A stretch of DNA of 64,000 nucleotides from Pachyseris speciosa. Its lineage: Eukaryota > Cnidaria > Anthozoa > Scleractinia > Pachyseridae. A program made the translations under genes and the position numbers. Location: positions 413,501-477,500 of the forward strand of contig JAEMWC010000093.1 of the NCBI GenBank assembly GCA_016490735.1, in the 5' to 3' direction. Of this stretch, positions 21,890-35,659 are shown in pieces (positions within the stretch are counted from its first letter, which is position 1; the number at the start of each line of letters is the position of its first letter). The notes under the pieces are model-generated. The model was not told the origin of the DNA and searched no databases. It saw nothing but the letters and a program-made list of their open reading frames with translations.

Positions 21890-22897
21890 TTAACCCATTG
21901 ACTACCGCAGGTTTTTACATTTTCGGAGTGATTTTCCACCTATAAACGATGAATAGCAATTCGTGACTCTTTATTTGAACTACCAGGGAAAAGTGGTGCT
22001 GTCCAAAGGCACTGGAGGCTCAAGGTTTCTGAAAACGTCATTTTGACGTAGCTATTGTTTATCCGTGAAGCGACAACAATGGCCCAAGTTGGGTTTGCTT
22101 GCGATTTCTGCTAAATTTACAGCCATTTTTCATCTTTAGCGGCTGCCTGATGAGCATCATTAAGCGTGACGGTAGCTAAGAGTCCACTTTCTCAAAGAAT
22201 CGAGCAAGGTGATGTACTTTGTTGTTGAATTTGGCTTGTTACTCGACAAACTGGGAATTTGGCCGGTCGAACACTTAGTACCTTTGGGACTCGACTATTG
22301 ATGAATTTCTCGACCTACCGCCACATATTTTGGAATTTCTGTGTACTGAAGATGACCAGGAGCAGGAAATTTTGGCGGTAGGTCGGAGTGGCTATGTGAA
22401 AGAATTGGGGGAAGGAACGGGCGCTGTCAAAAATTCTCGTTAGTTCCCAGCATGCAATGCGCTCAAGATGTGGAAAATGTCGGGAAGGCCCGAATGCACT
22501 GGAACAAAAGGCTGTATCTACGCTCGGGAGAAGAATATGAACAAAAAAAGTCATTTCTAAGCTAGAAAAAGGACTGAATTTCGTTATGATGGTTGAATTT
22601 TGGTTTTTCAACGATGATTTCCCCAAAAAAACATGAAGGCAAAAAGGGGCATTTTTGTTGTTTCTCTTTGACGTTAAAAACGGCCAGTTTCGTTCTTGTC
22701 CAAACTCAAAAGGCCATATTTGGTAAAAATCGCTACGTTTCTTGCATTTATTGGATATCCAAATTTAAAGGGCATTCAATTTCGTGCTGACAACTAACAG
22801 TTAAGGCAATATTCGTGCGATTGAGAGAGTTGCAATGTTTTGAAGCATGGGAGTTTTTTACGGCCGGTTTTGGCCGGCACGGGTGCCAATGGGTTAA
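21890..22897. mobile_element. piggyBac-like MITE copy 1
   Basis: 1008 bp, TTAA at both ends, followed by CCCATTGACTACC on the left and preceded by GGTGCCAATGGG on the right; TTAACCC ends are characteristic of piggyBac. It contains no recognisable transposase. Copies at 36686-37656 (near-identical apart from a 37-bp gap) and 27669-28797 (diverged). Confidence 0.8.
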
Positions 22898-24108
22898 AAT
22901 TGAGATGATATCATACACTGTAGTCTAGTCACTCTATTTCTGATTTCTATACGGTCACGAGGCTGATGTGCAATTTATTCTTTACGGAACTATCCAAGAG
23001 AATAAGTTTATGTTCTGTGTTACGATGTATGTTACCGTACTATCAGTGAGTAGTAATCGTTAACAGACCTTTTGCTGTTATGGTATATTGTTTAGTACAA
23101 CCTTACAGGCAAGGGAACTGAGCTCTTGCTTCTTAACAATCATGCCAATATCCTACCAACCACTACAAACTGGGCATCAGTGAATTGTGTGGTTCCAGAG
23201 AATGTCAATAGCCAACTAACCGCTCACCCCTCACGATGCAAGGTGATTAGAAATTTCAAAGGTGGGGGAGGGGGTGGGGATGTTTCAAGGCTGCAAAAAG
23301 AAAGTGGGAACCTTAACTTGGAATTTCTAGAGGGGGCGTCCAAACTACATGTAAGCAAGCATCTGTGTTCTGCAAAAGCATCTTCAGTATCTGTAGATAA
23401 GATACAGACTGATTCTTTACATCAATGGACACATTCCTTACAGTCTATTCAACAGTGCTGTAACCCAAGTATGTAAATATGTATAGAAATGTTCTGTCCT
23501 CAAATGATATCATGCAAAAACTTTAAATCACCTGCAAATTCAAAACAATTTAAAATGAAATTCCCTCATTGAGAGCATTCATGTGGTTAACAAGCCTCCC
23601 AAAAAGTCTATACTTTTTATCTCAACTGAAAGAGTTCCGTGATCCCCTGATAATTTAGTGCAATTTTATACAGCATTAAATTTTATTCAATGGGTTTTTC
23701 TTTTTGCTTGTCTAGTATTTTTCACTAGAATGTATTTGAAAATATGCAATGAAAACAACACAATTATGGATACTCTTAATTTGGCATGCTTAAAATCCTG
23801 GTATGATCTTAGATTACACCTGTGCAACAGTTCTTTTTAAAAGAAGATACAAAAAACAGTTGTACAATTTCATTCCATTCAGTTAGTTCTCTTCCTTTTC
23901 CATTTCCATACATGCTTCACTATTTATTGTCAAATCTTCTACTGCTAGCTTTCACTGCCACGGTACTCAAGAAAAACAACTTTAACTTCTAAGTAATGGT
24001 AATAATGTAAATATAAGTTAGTAGTTCTAGTGTTAAGGTTGTGAGTCCTTAATAAAAGCTTCACATCAGTCACTTTTCTCTTTCACGGGAAAATATGAAC
24101 TCACAATT
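22898..24108. other. Probable SS18 3' UTR or flank
   Basis: No exon of another gene seen. An AATAAA at 24051-24056 could be the SS18 poly(A) signal, which would give a 3' UTR of about 2.6 kb containing the piggyBac-like MITE. A G-rich run sits at 23262-23284. Confidence 0.3.
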
Positions 24109-24275
24109 GACCTGCTCCCAACGTCAGTGGCGTCATAGCTCAGTTGGTTAGGGCATTGCACCGGTATCAAGGTCACGGGTTCAAGCCCTGTTGAAGTCAT
24201 GAATTTTTTTCAGGCTTCTTTTCGCAATTGTATAAATTGTGTTCACAACTGCGAGGATCATTCTTCATTTGGCCA
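24109..24275 (+). mobile_element. tRNA-derived SINE, family 1 copy 4
   Basis: Box A TAGCTCAGTTGGTTAGGGC, box B GGTTCAAGCCC, then the family tail. The anticodon arm is shortened relative to 14114-14285, again arguing against a live tRNA. Confidence 0.7.
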
Positions 24276-24391
24276 AGTTTGTTGTGTCTGAGTTTACTAA
24301 ATCATTTTTCTTAAAACTTTTTCAGTGAATCACAAGATGATTTAGTAAACTGACACACTCATGAAGATCTTATCATCTTTGAGCTCTTTGG

Positions 24392-24459
24392 GTAGCCTGT
24401 GTACAGCTGCCCCTCCCCTCCGATTTTTTTGAGGGGAGGGGCGGCTGTACACAGGCTAC
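24392..24459. repeat. Hairpin, 29-bp arms
   Basis: GTAGCCTGTGTACAGCTGCC... at 24392-24420 pairs with 24431-24459 around a 10-base loop; one mismatch seen. Confidence 0.8.
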
Positions 24460-26699
24460 TCTTTGGGAAAAAACCTTATCTTTAAACAACTTTTCTTATT
24501 CTTTACATTTTACCGCAGTCAGTTTAACCAACTTCGGACCACTGGCATGACTAGTCCCCAAGGCTGTTCTGCATTATGTCCACAATATGAACTAACAAAT
24601 CTATCAAGACTAACAGTGATCAGTACCTCATTTCTCCTTCCAATGTTCCTACTAGATTCAGTACAAAGGTGATGAGAATAAGGAAAGTCATATTGGCACT
24701 GGGCTTAAAGTGATAATTCCACAAAACGAGTGCACATGTATGTCGTTTTTTGCCTTAAAATTCAACATCTCTCTGAACTCGATCTACTTTGGCCTACAGA
24801 CTGGAAATGGTGTCAGAAATGAAGTTATGTACTTATTTTGTGATTTGAAGGCTAGGATTAAAAAACCTCAAGAAACAGAAATGAAAAGGATCTGATAGAT
24901 GATTGATTTCTTTTGCTTTAAGTTGGTTGTTTTCAGGGTGTCACGCTAATTTGCTGAATCCAGGCCTTAATCACAAAATGTGCCTGAGTTCATTTCTTAC
25001 ACCTTAACCACCAGTCTGTATGCAATGCTAGAGCGAATTCAGAGAGATTTGAATTTTAAGGCCAAGAAGCTAGAAAGTTATATGCCTCTTTTTCAGGAAG
25101 CCCTTAGATTATATCTGTCACCATCGGATGCTAGCTGTGATCAAAACTGTTAACATTATAACACAGGCATCCCCACGTGAGCACAGCCGATGTTACATCC
25201 CCTGAACTATATTTGGCCATCATTGGACAGGAACTAGCAGAACTCAATGCTGACTGAACGTGGAAGTCCTATCCATCACGTCTGCAAGGTGGCATGTTTT
25301 ATTAATATTAACATTAATCTTGTTTGTAGCATTTTAAATAATAAATGCCAGCCACAAAGATTGGTGGGCCAAATTTGTACAGCAAGTCAAGACAGCTGGC
25401 AAAAAAAGATCCCAGCAGAGAATTGGACACATGAAACAAATGTTTCAATTCTTAACAACTTTAATATTATAAACCTCCAGTTTTCAGTTTTTCAGTATCC
25501 TTGATTAAGTAAAAAAACTGTGGTCCAGGAAAATAGCGATCTCCATTCACTCAACCCACCCCACAAAAAAATGGTCAGCGCCACCACACCAATTCAGAGA
25601 AATGGGAAGAAGACTTTCTAGTTACTGTAACGGATGTGAGTTTTGAATCTCTCCATATGATCATTAATTTTCACAGATCATTTACTCACACAGGAAGGAA
25701 ATGCTTTGTAAGCAAAAGATTCCCTTATTTTTTTCTTTAGCTACATGTAGTGTTTACTAAAAAGTCCAACAGGTATAAAGTTGTTCACTGCAGGTGATGG
25801 GTTTAAGCCAGAACCCCTCTCATGTTGGGTTTTATCATAATACAATAATCAAGGTGCTAATCCAAGGAAAGACAACAAATAATTGTATTGCACAAGGATG
25901 TCTAGATGTCTGAGGAGGAGATTCAATACAAGATGTTACAAGTCAATTTGATACAACCTTACAGCGTACTTGAAACTAATTTTGAAATTTAAGATTCAAG
26001 CACAATTCTAACATCCCATGACTTCAACCACGATCCCCTGAACTGAATTATGGCTTTAATCACTAAATAAAAATCTGACTGAGTTGCAAAAGATTTTAAA
26101 CCTTTTACAGAAACTGTTTAATGTGGAAGACAGTACAATAACAAAATAAAAATGGGTGTTCAAATTGACTGTGTCAAGAAACCAATTACATTCCAAAGTT
26201 GATATAACAAAGGAAGTTCAATTTTTTGCACCAGAAACCTTCAAGTTTAGCCAGAGTAGAGGTGAAGGTCACTGCTGATTTTCTTTTGCAATACTGAATT
26301 TTTCAGGGCTGTATGGTGTCAACTTGAAAGATAAAATGACCAGTAATAACAAATGTATGAACATCTACCACCAAATAGCTTCAAGTCTCTTTACAGCATT
26401 TCTGTACAGTGAGGAGCCAACAGAAGTTTAACAGTGTCCTTTTCTAAGAAATACAACATTTACAAAAATTACGTAAGGGGCCCATAATACAATACATGTC
26501 GTATATTCATGGGCAAATTTTTGCCACTGCATATAAGCAAACCAACTGTTTTTACAAAATTCATCCCACATAACAATAAATCGGAAAGACAATACAATAC
26601 TGCAAGTGGTTAGACCACAAATTATTTTCATATTCTATGATTTCAAAATAACAAAAGACCTAGTAGTACATTTTTGAAACTTAGTAACACTGATCACTT
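24460..26699. other. Convergent space between SS18 and LSM14
   Basis: Holds the LSM14 3' UTR at its upper end. No coding exon recognised on either strand. A minus-strand AATAAA (plus-strand TTTATT) at about 25298 is the nearest poly(A) signal candidate noted for LSM14. Confidence 0.35.
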
Positions 26700-29600
26700 T
26701 TACGCCTTGGCTGTTGTTTCACCATTTCCTGCCTAAAAAGGGAGAAAAAACAAAGTAAAATGAAAGGTTATCAGCAAAGAAAAAAAAGGAGGTGTTTGCT
26801 GTAGCTACAATGGTTTCTTTAAAACCTTATTGCCACTACAGTCCTGAAATATTTTTAGTTTGATAATTTACTTTTTTGTTAATCTGTTTACATGTATTAT
26901 GTCACAAATAATGGAATGATAAATCAAGTCTTGTAGATTTAGACAGGATTTTTCAGAATTAAGAACTTTTAACTGCTGGAGATTTCGTAAAGCTACAGTC
27001 TGTATCATTTCACTTTCTAGCAGTTGGCTCCACAGGGAAAGTAACTGGTCAAAAAAATATTTTTCATTCTAGTTGTCTGTTTATCATTTTCAATCTCTCG
27101 GTGGTCACCTATCTTCACTTTAGTATAAATCTACTAGCGTTCTATCATGAATGTCATTTTCTGATGGCTACGCTACTTGCTATCTATTCTGTGATAGATA
27201 GTGAGTAGCGGCTGTTAACGAAATGTTGGACGCTTCTTCGCATTTACAAAGAGTCTGCGAGGAGGATTAAGATAATTTGCTTGTTTAGTTTTGAACTACA
27301 AGTAGATTTATACTAAAACAATTAGATTATGAGCTCTCGGCTATCACGCGTAAGAAATCTCGAGCTCATAATCTAATTGTTAAGTAGATACCACTGCTGA
27401 CCACTAATTACAGCATTGGGTTCTTTCAGAAATTAATCCTACAAATCACTGTGCTGTAGTCAAAATGAACAAATTTAAGGAGAAAATTTTGAATGGTGTT
27501 TAATTATTCTTGTTGACAATAGTTTGTAGACAAAGAACCTGTGGTCCTGAAAACACTGGGCAACTCTTGTCTTGCAACAACTGAACACTGATTCACAAAA
27601 ATTTAAAAAAGACCACATACTGAGACAAAAGCAATAATGAAAGCTCTAACTAAGAATTCCATTGTAAATTAACCCACTGGTGCCTGAGTGATTTCTGCGT
27701 GTTTTGGATTTCTCTATTTTTTATCAATCGCTAATAATTAACTAAATGTGCAGTATAAACAGACAACTTATAGGGTCAAAAAAAAAAAACACTCCTTTAG
27801 TCAACGATAGCTAAAATTCCTAATTTCCAAATAAAAAACACTTGCTGCCAATCAAAGATTGCCCAAAAAACAAACTTGGAAGTAACATTTTGAAAATTTG
27901 CAGCGAAATTTGATCCTGTTGTCACATCGGCAAATTTGACATGCGCTGCGAGGATTTCGGTTGCCTTTCGTAGATCGAGTAATTATGAAGTTCCACGAAT
28001 TAAGACAAGTCCCAGAAAAACAGACAATAAGCTTTCCTAAATAAAAAATTTATTCAGATAAGCCTGTGTTCATCCCTGAAAAGTAAATGCATACAATTTT
28101 TCACCTCGAGTAGATCTACACAAAGGCGAATGAAGCAAATCTCATGACTCACTTCTGAGTACAGTTCATCGGCCGAACTGAGTGTGTTTGTCGCAAATTT
28201 CGCTAAAGTTGCTTAGAATACAACGAATCTGTCAATTAAAGATAAAGCACCATAAAATTTCACATTCAAACCTGTAGTTTTTTTGAAGGTGGATTCCCAG
28301 AAGTGCAGAAACAGTTTGGAGAAAGCCAAAATTTTTGCGAAGATTTGTTGTCATCTGCCATGGAACATGTGTTCCCTCCCAGCTCAAAAGACAATCCATC
28401 CTCGAAGAGGGATTTCTTTGCTATGAACTGACTGGTTTCCACTGTTTAAGCTGTCAAGTCTTCCTCAGAACTTTTTCTTTTGAATTAGTTTTAAAAGCTG
28501 TATTTCCTTTCTGAGAACGGCACACTGCTATCTTGAAAATTTACGCAGGGAAGGAGTGCCGGCCATTAATTTTATCTGAAATTTGATCTTCCTTGCTGGT
28601 GACTAAAACCTTTCTGTCTACTACTCCCTAAGACTCTTAAATATATGCACAGTTGGTGGGTTCTCATTGGTTTATCTATCCTGAAGACAATTAGAACACA
28701 AGGAGACAAAGAAATCCTCTCTGGGGAGGCAGGGAAGGAACGCGAATCCGCACAAAGACTCAGCCAGTTTTGGCTGGCACGGGCGCCTATGGGTTAAAAG
28801 TGGTTGTGGTCAGTCACCAGCACATACCAAAGAATGCACAACAAAAAAGGTGCACCTACATATTAACATGAATAGCTGGATAAAGCTAAAATCCACATGT
28901 ATATGACAAGGTTTTATATGATTATCTTACCACAGATGGCCCATTGGTTAGATTTCTCGGTGGTAATTTGTCATCCCCATTGATAGGGTAATCTACCCAG
29001 GCTTTTGAGCGACCACCTCTAAAACCACCACGTCCCCCACGATATCCTCCACGTCCACCTCGACTGCTGTCATCACGTCCTTGATTTCTGTTGCCACCAC
29101 GACCACCTCTGTAGCTACCACGACCTCTGCCCCTTCCACGACCACCTCGTCGCATGCCTCCACTTACTCCAAACGTTTCCATGTTTACTTTACGTTCCTG
29201 CTGCCATGACGGATGTGCCCTTAAAAAGAAGACAAAGGGAACTCCACTAAAGTAGTCATTCATGGGGCAATATTGTGAGGTTGTTTCACCATGCATTTGT
29301 TTTGTTTTTGCAGCAACCTGCTTTGATAAAAATCAAGTCCTTGTAGACCATCACATGAAGATTTTGTTGAACGTTACCTTCTATTTTTGTCTCTATCTAT
29401 TGCCTCACAAGAGATGCTGTCGAAAAAGGACTTGGAGCTGTCGTAATAACTGACAGGACTCTGAGGTCGGTCTGGGATCACATCAGCATGTGATGAACTG
29501 TTGAGTGCACTTTCATCCTGAAAACAATTGGCAGTTGGCTTTCAAGACTTGTTTTGCAACATAAGGAAAATTCACCACCAACACCTGAAACAACTAGGAG

Positions 29601-32600
29601 TATTGCTAGTCCATCACAGGACACCCAGCAAGAAATGACAAGGAGTATTGCTACCTTCCTCTGGATGGGCATCTACTCCATTACAGGGTTTTCCCCTGAA
29701 ATTTATATGATGAAAGATTTAAGTTCCTTGCCTACAAAAGACACCACTGTGGCAGAGGTTAGTCAACACTAACACTAACCCCAACACTAGTGTTAGTCAA
29801 CCCTAACCCCAACACTAAAACCTACAACAGAGTGCCTCCAATTCACCAATGCCATGTTCACAACCTGGAGATGATTGCTTCATCAGACAGTTGATAAAAC
29901 TGCTTCAAACAGAACCTATTTTAAAACTCTTTATATAACAAGCTACAGAAGCTCTTAAAATGTTCACACGGCTTTCCTCGGAGCCAATGCAAACTCTTAT
30001 CTTGAGGGCCAAGAGTTTCACTTAAATCTTTCAAACTTCTGTTGTGCTGTAACTGAGTATGCCATGTATGCTCTTAAGGAAAGAAAATTGTGATGTACTG
30101 GACAAAGTACATCATACAGGCACTCAAGGGGGTAAACATTCAAATAACACAACTTTCCACGATGATCTTAACAGAAGCCATAAAAAATTATGGAGATTTA
30201 CCTCATCTGTAATTCTGAGATTTTCACTGAGTTTTTGTTGTAGCTCTTCTTCAATCTCTTCTTTATTAAACTTGGCATTTGAGCTCTCAAAGTCAAACTC
30301 TCCCTCAAACTTAACAGGACCACCACTAGAGCGAGGTTTAGAGCCTCTCGTACTTGAATTTCCTCTTCTACCTTGAGTGCGCCGATTTCCACCTAGAAAA
30401 CACAAACACAAGCTTCACAGAAAGCCTAACACAAAACTTTTTATGGTGCATATTTGAATTTTTATGGAATGTGAAATAAGCAATTTTGCTGTGCACAACT
30501 GCACAGAAGGGTTTAAGTCATCTTCACGTGTCGAGCACGCGACTTGAGTGACCTTTGTGTGCAGTTGAGTGACCTTCTGGGGAAAATACACGGAACGTCA
30601 AAAGTGTAGTGGTTATTGAGGCCGCCTTTAAAGCTGATGACCCGGGTTCAACTCCTGACACCTCTCACATTATTATTTTTTCTTTCGTTTCTCTTTTTCA
30701 TCTTTTTTAATAAAAAGTGTTTTATAAGTGTTATAATTATGGTTATCAATGGTTGAGTTATAAAGCGGTTTTGAAATTTTAAAGGGATATATGATGATAG
30801 GGTTCTATGGATAAACACTGCAAACAAGCGCAATGCATCCGATGTAGAAGGATGACAGACTTCTCTTTTTCCCTTGTTTCCCGAAAACTTAGAGATACAA
30901 AAATTTTGAAGGCACAAGTTTAGGCTAATTGTAGCCTCTTGTTCTTTTTAAGTTAGGAACTGAGTTCTTCGCCGATAGAGAACTCTGACTGTGCTGGATT
31001 GGACTGGAGTCTTTTACTTAAACCGTTGATATGAAAGTATAAAACGAGATATTTAATGATGTAAATTATTACTTTCATCAAGCCTGACATTTATTATTTA
31101 AAACTAAAAAAAATAATGCTTTTAATAATACAGTTATTAGTTGGTTAAGAGGCACAGTATTAGCCACACTACTGTACATGTGGCTCTCCTTTCCATGTAC
31201 TGGCATTGTGACAAACTTTTAAACATTGTAGTTGATTCACGATGCTGTTAAGTGCACTACTGGAATAGCGCTATGAACAATTAATGTAATAGTGTTATAT
31301 AAATTAATTATTTATTTATTTATTTATCAAATACAGTATTGTGCAAAAGTAATGCAAACGAAATTCGATGAATTTCGTTCTTTGTTCTCACTAACTTTCG
31401 CGCGAAATTTCAAGCGAAAAGTTTCACCTTGAAACGATATTTTGAGCGAAATTTTCGAAAGTATCGCACGATATTTCGGAAGGTCAAATGAAAAATCACT
31501 ATCGTGAAAATTCGGAGAAGCCAAAATTCGCACGGCAACTCGCAGCAACTACAATGACTAAGAACCAGAGCGACAGCAAGGTTCACATCGCTTCCGATCA
31601 CACAGCCGAAAAGTCAGTCTGAATACCTGAACAAAACTTATCGTAATCTGACTTGTAAACATTTACTAACAAATAAATGTCAACCTTAATAAAACAACAA
31701 TAAAATACAGAAAGATCACCTACCTACTTGGAATCAAACACACAAGCAAGCGAGAAATGTTTTTCATGACAAGAGCGTACAGGTAAGTCATGCAAAATGT
31801 AAACAAAACACTTCAGTCGACTGTGGCATGAAGTTCCATTACGTTCCTTTACCGTTACCGCTCTAATACTTGTGTGATGCTAACGAGATGAAAACATAAC
31901 CTCTGATTGAGAATAGCCCACGTTCAGTTTCTTAAAAATATAACTGTAATGATAAGGGTTAAGTGGAAAGTGTAAAATAGTAAACAAACCGAAGTGCGGT
32001 CGTTTCACCAACGAGCAACAAACAATTCAGTCGACGAAAAGTGGTGCCTAAATTTGAAATGTTAATTCCATGACCATAATTCTCTTATACTTGTGTAATG
32101 CTAACGAAATGAAAGGAGTTCCCTGAAAAGGTTGCAATGGCTGAGATTGTTAACGCCTTCGGAAACAATGTATTTGCATAAAACTAAGATAATGCTTCTC
32201 AAATTACACGTGCGACATGTTCGATCTGACGGGATTCATATTACTTGCACGCTAAACCTCGATGTAACAAATGGTTTTCAACGAATATATGGGTGATCAT
32301 CACGGTTATGAACACTACTTAAGCAATAGTGTAAATAAAGCCTGGAAAAAAACTAGGCATTTTGAGGCTTGTGCAGGATTCGAGGCTGAATCGGGCGAGA
32401 ACGCACATGGCCGTATGAGTGTGACAAAGCCTTGTTTTTGTCTTGAAGAATAAATACATTTAATGTCGCTGGAACTCATGCAAGTGGGTAGTGTCTTTCA
32501 GTTTTACTTTCTAAAGCAGACCATGAACAGGAAAGTTTCATTTCCAGAATGTGAAACCTTTAAATGGAGGCGTAAACATAGACATTTTAGAATTTGCTTG

Positions 32601-35356
32601 GCACGTGTTAATGTTTACATGTCAGGTTTGTGGTGCGAGGGAGATGGAATGAAACGATAATAAATGTATCATTTACAGCAAGCGAAAAATCACTGGATAC
32701 AAACGAAAATTCGCTCGAAATATCGTTAAGTGCCACGAAATTTCGCTTGAACTATCGCGGAGTGCCGCAAAATATCATTGTTGCTCAAACAATAGGACTC
32801 CCGAAATATCGTCGAAAAATCGCTCCAAACAAAATTTCGCTAATTATCGTCGAATATTTGCGAAATTCGTCGAATTTCGTTTGCATTACTTTTGCACAAT
32901 ACTGTATCACTGTGGACAAGTAGCCATTGTCATGCAAGATATGCACTTGGCCTGCTAGAGTATATTTAATAATTAGGTTATGAGCTCGAGATTTCTATCG
33001 CGTGATAGCTGATGAGGACACAGCCCGAATCAGTTATCACACATAGAAATCACACTTTTGAAAGGTGTTTTTAATTGTTACATTATCATCTCTGAAAAGT
33101 GTGTTGTTATCCACAATTTTCTTTTTAAGATTCCAGAAGCCCCTTTTAGATTGCAGTAGCCCTTGTTAAGATCTACATGTAAGTGATAAACTGCACAAAA
33201 ATACTTCTGTATTGGGAGGTACCGTCCTTTAAAGGCTAGTAAAGAGGACTGTGAACAGAGATGATACACAAACTACTTAACGTCTGCTCATGTGGTCAAA
33301 ACAACTTTCATCACTCTTATTCACAGACACACATGAACACTTTACCCCCATGTTCTATACCTTGTCTCTGCCTCTGTGGTTGAGGTGCTGGTGCTTGGTT
33401 TCCTGCAGAAGTTTCCTCGCTTGTAGTTTCTTTGTCAGTAGCTTCTTTGCCAACGTTCACTTCTTGCTTTTTCTTCACTTGGGGTGGTTGTGCAGTCCTG
33501 TCTTCGGAATTCCTTCTGGAAGAAGGACGTGAAGATGGCTTCTTTTTAATGGAAACAGTCTGAGTTCCCTGTTGCAGTGTACTTTTAGGTTGAGTGTCAT
33601 CTTCCTTTACATCTCTAGAATTGGAGCTGGATGCTACTGGCAACACAGTTTCAGGAGATGGTGTATGACTCCTAGCCATGGGTATGTGTGGAACAGTAGG
33701 AGGTGTCCCTATCCGCTGAGGAATCATTGGCCCAGGTGGCATCATGCCCATGTGTGGCTGCATACTTCCAGGCATTGGTCTGTGTGCCATGCCAGGTGGA
33801 TAGCCTCCATATGAGGGTAGACCGCCAAACGGACCATAGCTAGGTACTTGGGGATATGACACAGGTGGAGTGTGAAAATGAGAATAACCGCTATTTGGGT
33901 AACCAGTCTGGCAAAAGAATAATACATTATTAACATATATGGATCACCTTTAGTGCAAAAATTCTGAAATTTCGTAACTGGAAGGTTTCTGTTTAGATAA
34001 ATCAAATTTTAAACATTTGTTTTGATTTATAAGGGAAAGATAACAATGGTCAAATTGGCTGCTGCAAGTGTTACTCTGACATGCTTATGGAACACATTTT
34101 TCCACAAAATATCCACAACAGCATAACCTTCTCATGAAAGGTTGTTTTCCTTTTGGACAACTCCACCCCTCTGGAATTACACTTTGATTTACTGTTTTCC
34201 CAGAAAAGTTTGGTTCTTGAGACTGATTCACTGAATTGAAACTGAGTGCTTATTGGGTTTTATGCCTTTATGCCTTTCTACCGAACAAAACCGAACTAAT
34301 CACATCAATTTAGTTTGATTGGTTCGATTGAGTTTGGTACAGCTGTAATTGGACTCACCGAAAACTTCCAGTTCGATTATGTTCGATTACGGAACCAATC
34401 GCACAACAATCAAATGATTGGGTGTTGATTGATTTCTGGTTCGAATTTGTTCGATTGACTATAACAGGTTAAATCCTTTGAAGTTTTCTGGCACACACGA
34501 GAAAATTGACCAGTTTCATTTTCCAATTCAAAATGCCAAACTAATGATGGAAATTATTAATTTATTGGCACTCAAACCCATAAAATACGGCTTTAAAAAC
34601 TACATGCATCAAAAACACCATTGTAATAGTTGCCGCTTGAATGGGTGTTAAGTTAAAATCAGTACAATACACATCATCACGTACTGATCTGAAAGGTGAC
34701 AATTTTCAGACTTACTTTAGTTATTGAACTAGCAAGTGAAGTCTGAAGAAGTGGCAATACAACCATTTTTAAACTAGTTTGGCGATTCCAAACATGGTAC
34801 AAATACAGCCTACTCGCTTTAAAGACGATATACCTCTAAATAAACATTTAGTTTTGGTTGAATAAGCAGAAAATAGGATTTGTTGCCGGGAGCCGGAACT
34901 AAACGTGGGTGTCACTGTTTGATTGCTGCAAAACAATGTTTCAAGTCGTATATAATATATTGTATGGGAAGCATTATACCTGTACGATGGCAGGGTCCTG
35001 AGGTAACGCCGATTTCGTATGTGCTGCAGGAACTTCGCAAACATGCAAATCCTTGATGTCTTGTCCTCGAAAGACTATAAACTCGAACTGTTCGTCTCTT
35101 GGAGGTATATACTTCTCAACCTCTCTGTCTTCTGTGCCAAACGAGCGTACTGAAAAGAAGGAGGAGAAAAATGCTGCAAATAAATATCACTACCGAGGAA
35201 GAACATCCAAACAGAAAAATGGTAGAGCAACGAACCGTTCGCTAACGTCACAGTGGCCTTTTTAGTATCAATGGCGTACAAAATACCCTCGTATTTGATT
35301 TGTGACTTAGAAATTAAGCTTATTTTGGTGCCAATATACGGAGTTCCCGAATTCAT
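26700..35356 (-). CDS. LSM14: LSM14 (Scd6/RAP55) homologue, P-body translation repressor
   Basis: Seven exons read downward: 35356-35236, 35149-34980, 33907-33361, 30392-30202, 29517-29378, 29219-28931, 26732-26700; phases match throughout; 496 codons, complete. Residues 1 to about 85 form the Lsm domain ([51 protein letters not shown]). Exon 3 is Pro/Gly/Met-rich then charged. Residues 307-325 hold the FDF motif (FEGEFDFES), which in the family binds the DDX6 helicase; 367-376 the FFD box ([10 protein letters not shown]); 398-407 the TFG box ([10 protein letters not shown]). An RGG-rich RNA-binding tail follows at about 410-460. Family members act in cytoplasmic P-bodies with 4E-T, DDX6 and EDC4 in mRNA storage and decapping. 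It shares a promoter with INTS8. Invertebrates usually have one gene, so A versus B paralogy is not implied. Confidence 0.95.
27121..27379. repeat. Nested inverted repeats in LSM14 intron 6
   Basis: Outer arms TAGTATAAATCTACTA (27121) and AGTAGATTTATACTA (27301) enclose most of the block. Beside the right one, CAATTAGATTATGAGCT and its reverse complement (27319-27335, 27363-27379) form a second hairpin. The GAGCTCGAGATTTCT phrase recurs at about 32980. Confidence 0.6.
27669..28797. mobile_element. piggyBac-like MITE copy 3 (diverged)
   Basis: TTAACCCACTGGTGCCTGAG at the left and GCGCCTATGGGTTAA at the right, 1129 bp, in LSM14 intron 6. The right end (GCACGGGCGCC) matches that of copies 1 and 2, but the interior is largely different. 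Confidence 0.7.
30600..30955 (+). mobile_element. tRNA-derived SINE, family 2 copy 1
   Basis: Box A-like TGTAGTGGTTATTGAGGC, box B GGTTCAACTCC, then a pyrimidine-rich stretch, ATGATAGGGTTCTATGGA and a 3' end TAGCCTCTTGTTCTTTTTAAG. It shares order and sequence with 56600-56981. Located antisense in LSM14 intron 3. Confidence 0.65.
31334..32904. mobile_element. Non-autonomous Tc1/mariner-like element
   Basis: 1571 bp flanked by TA on both sides. Ends CAGTATTGTGCAAAAGTAAT and its reverse complement, a Tc1/mariner-type terminal repeat of at least 45 bp, followed by many GCGAAATTTCG-like subterminal repeats in both orientations. No DDE transposase frame was found. Lies in LSM14 intron 3. Confidence 0.8.
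32960..33055. repeat. Imperfect palindrome
   Basis: GATTTCTATCGCGTGATAGCTGA and GATAAC-type sequence return inverted at GTTATCACACATAGAAATC. It shares GAGCTCGAGATTTC with the block at 27319-27379. Confidence 0.5.
34240..34470. repeat. Simple-phrase repeat (GTTCGATT)
   Basis: Phrases GTTCGATT and their complements AATCGAAC/AACCAATC recur several times in LSM14 intron 2. No terminal structure resolved. Confidence 0.4.
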
Positions 35357-35659
35357 TTTCAGACACAGAATAAATAACAGAAAAAATACAAGGATGGCCT
35401 GAGATGGCCAAGATTGAAGTACCGATGTTACTGTCTACGAAGCAAATATGGCTGAGCGACTGTTTTGCTAATCTCCTCAAAGAAGTGTGGGAAAAATGAC
35501 GTCACCTCACCCCTGCCCCTACCCGGAGAAAGATTGAACAAACAACCTCGTCTCTGAGACGAGGAGTGTTATACTTAGGGGCTGCATATAAGACGCCGGG
35601 ACCTGTCATAAGAATAGCCGCAAAGAGAATTTTTGTTTTTAGCGCAGGCACAAACAAAA
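35357..35659. promoter_or_regulatory. Divergent LSM14-INTS8 promoter region
   Basis: Only 303 bp separate the two start codons, so both 5' UTRs and both promoters must fit here or overlap the first exons. A perfect CRE palindrome TGACGTCA is at 35497-35504, in a C-rich context. AAAAATGGCGCTC at the INTS8 start codon resembles the YY1 motif that often covers initiator codons; that part is inference. Confidence 0.6.

Noticed and set aside
28922..29296. Separate RGG-protein gene starting at 29296
   Set aside because: Splice phase and the TFG box show that the coding part (29219-28931) is LSM14 exon 6; the upstream part is intron 5.
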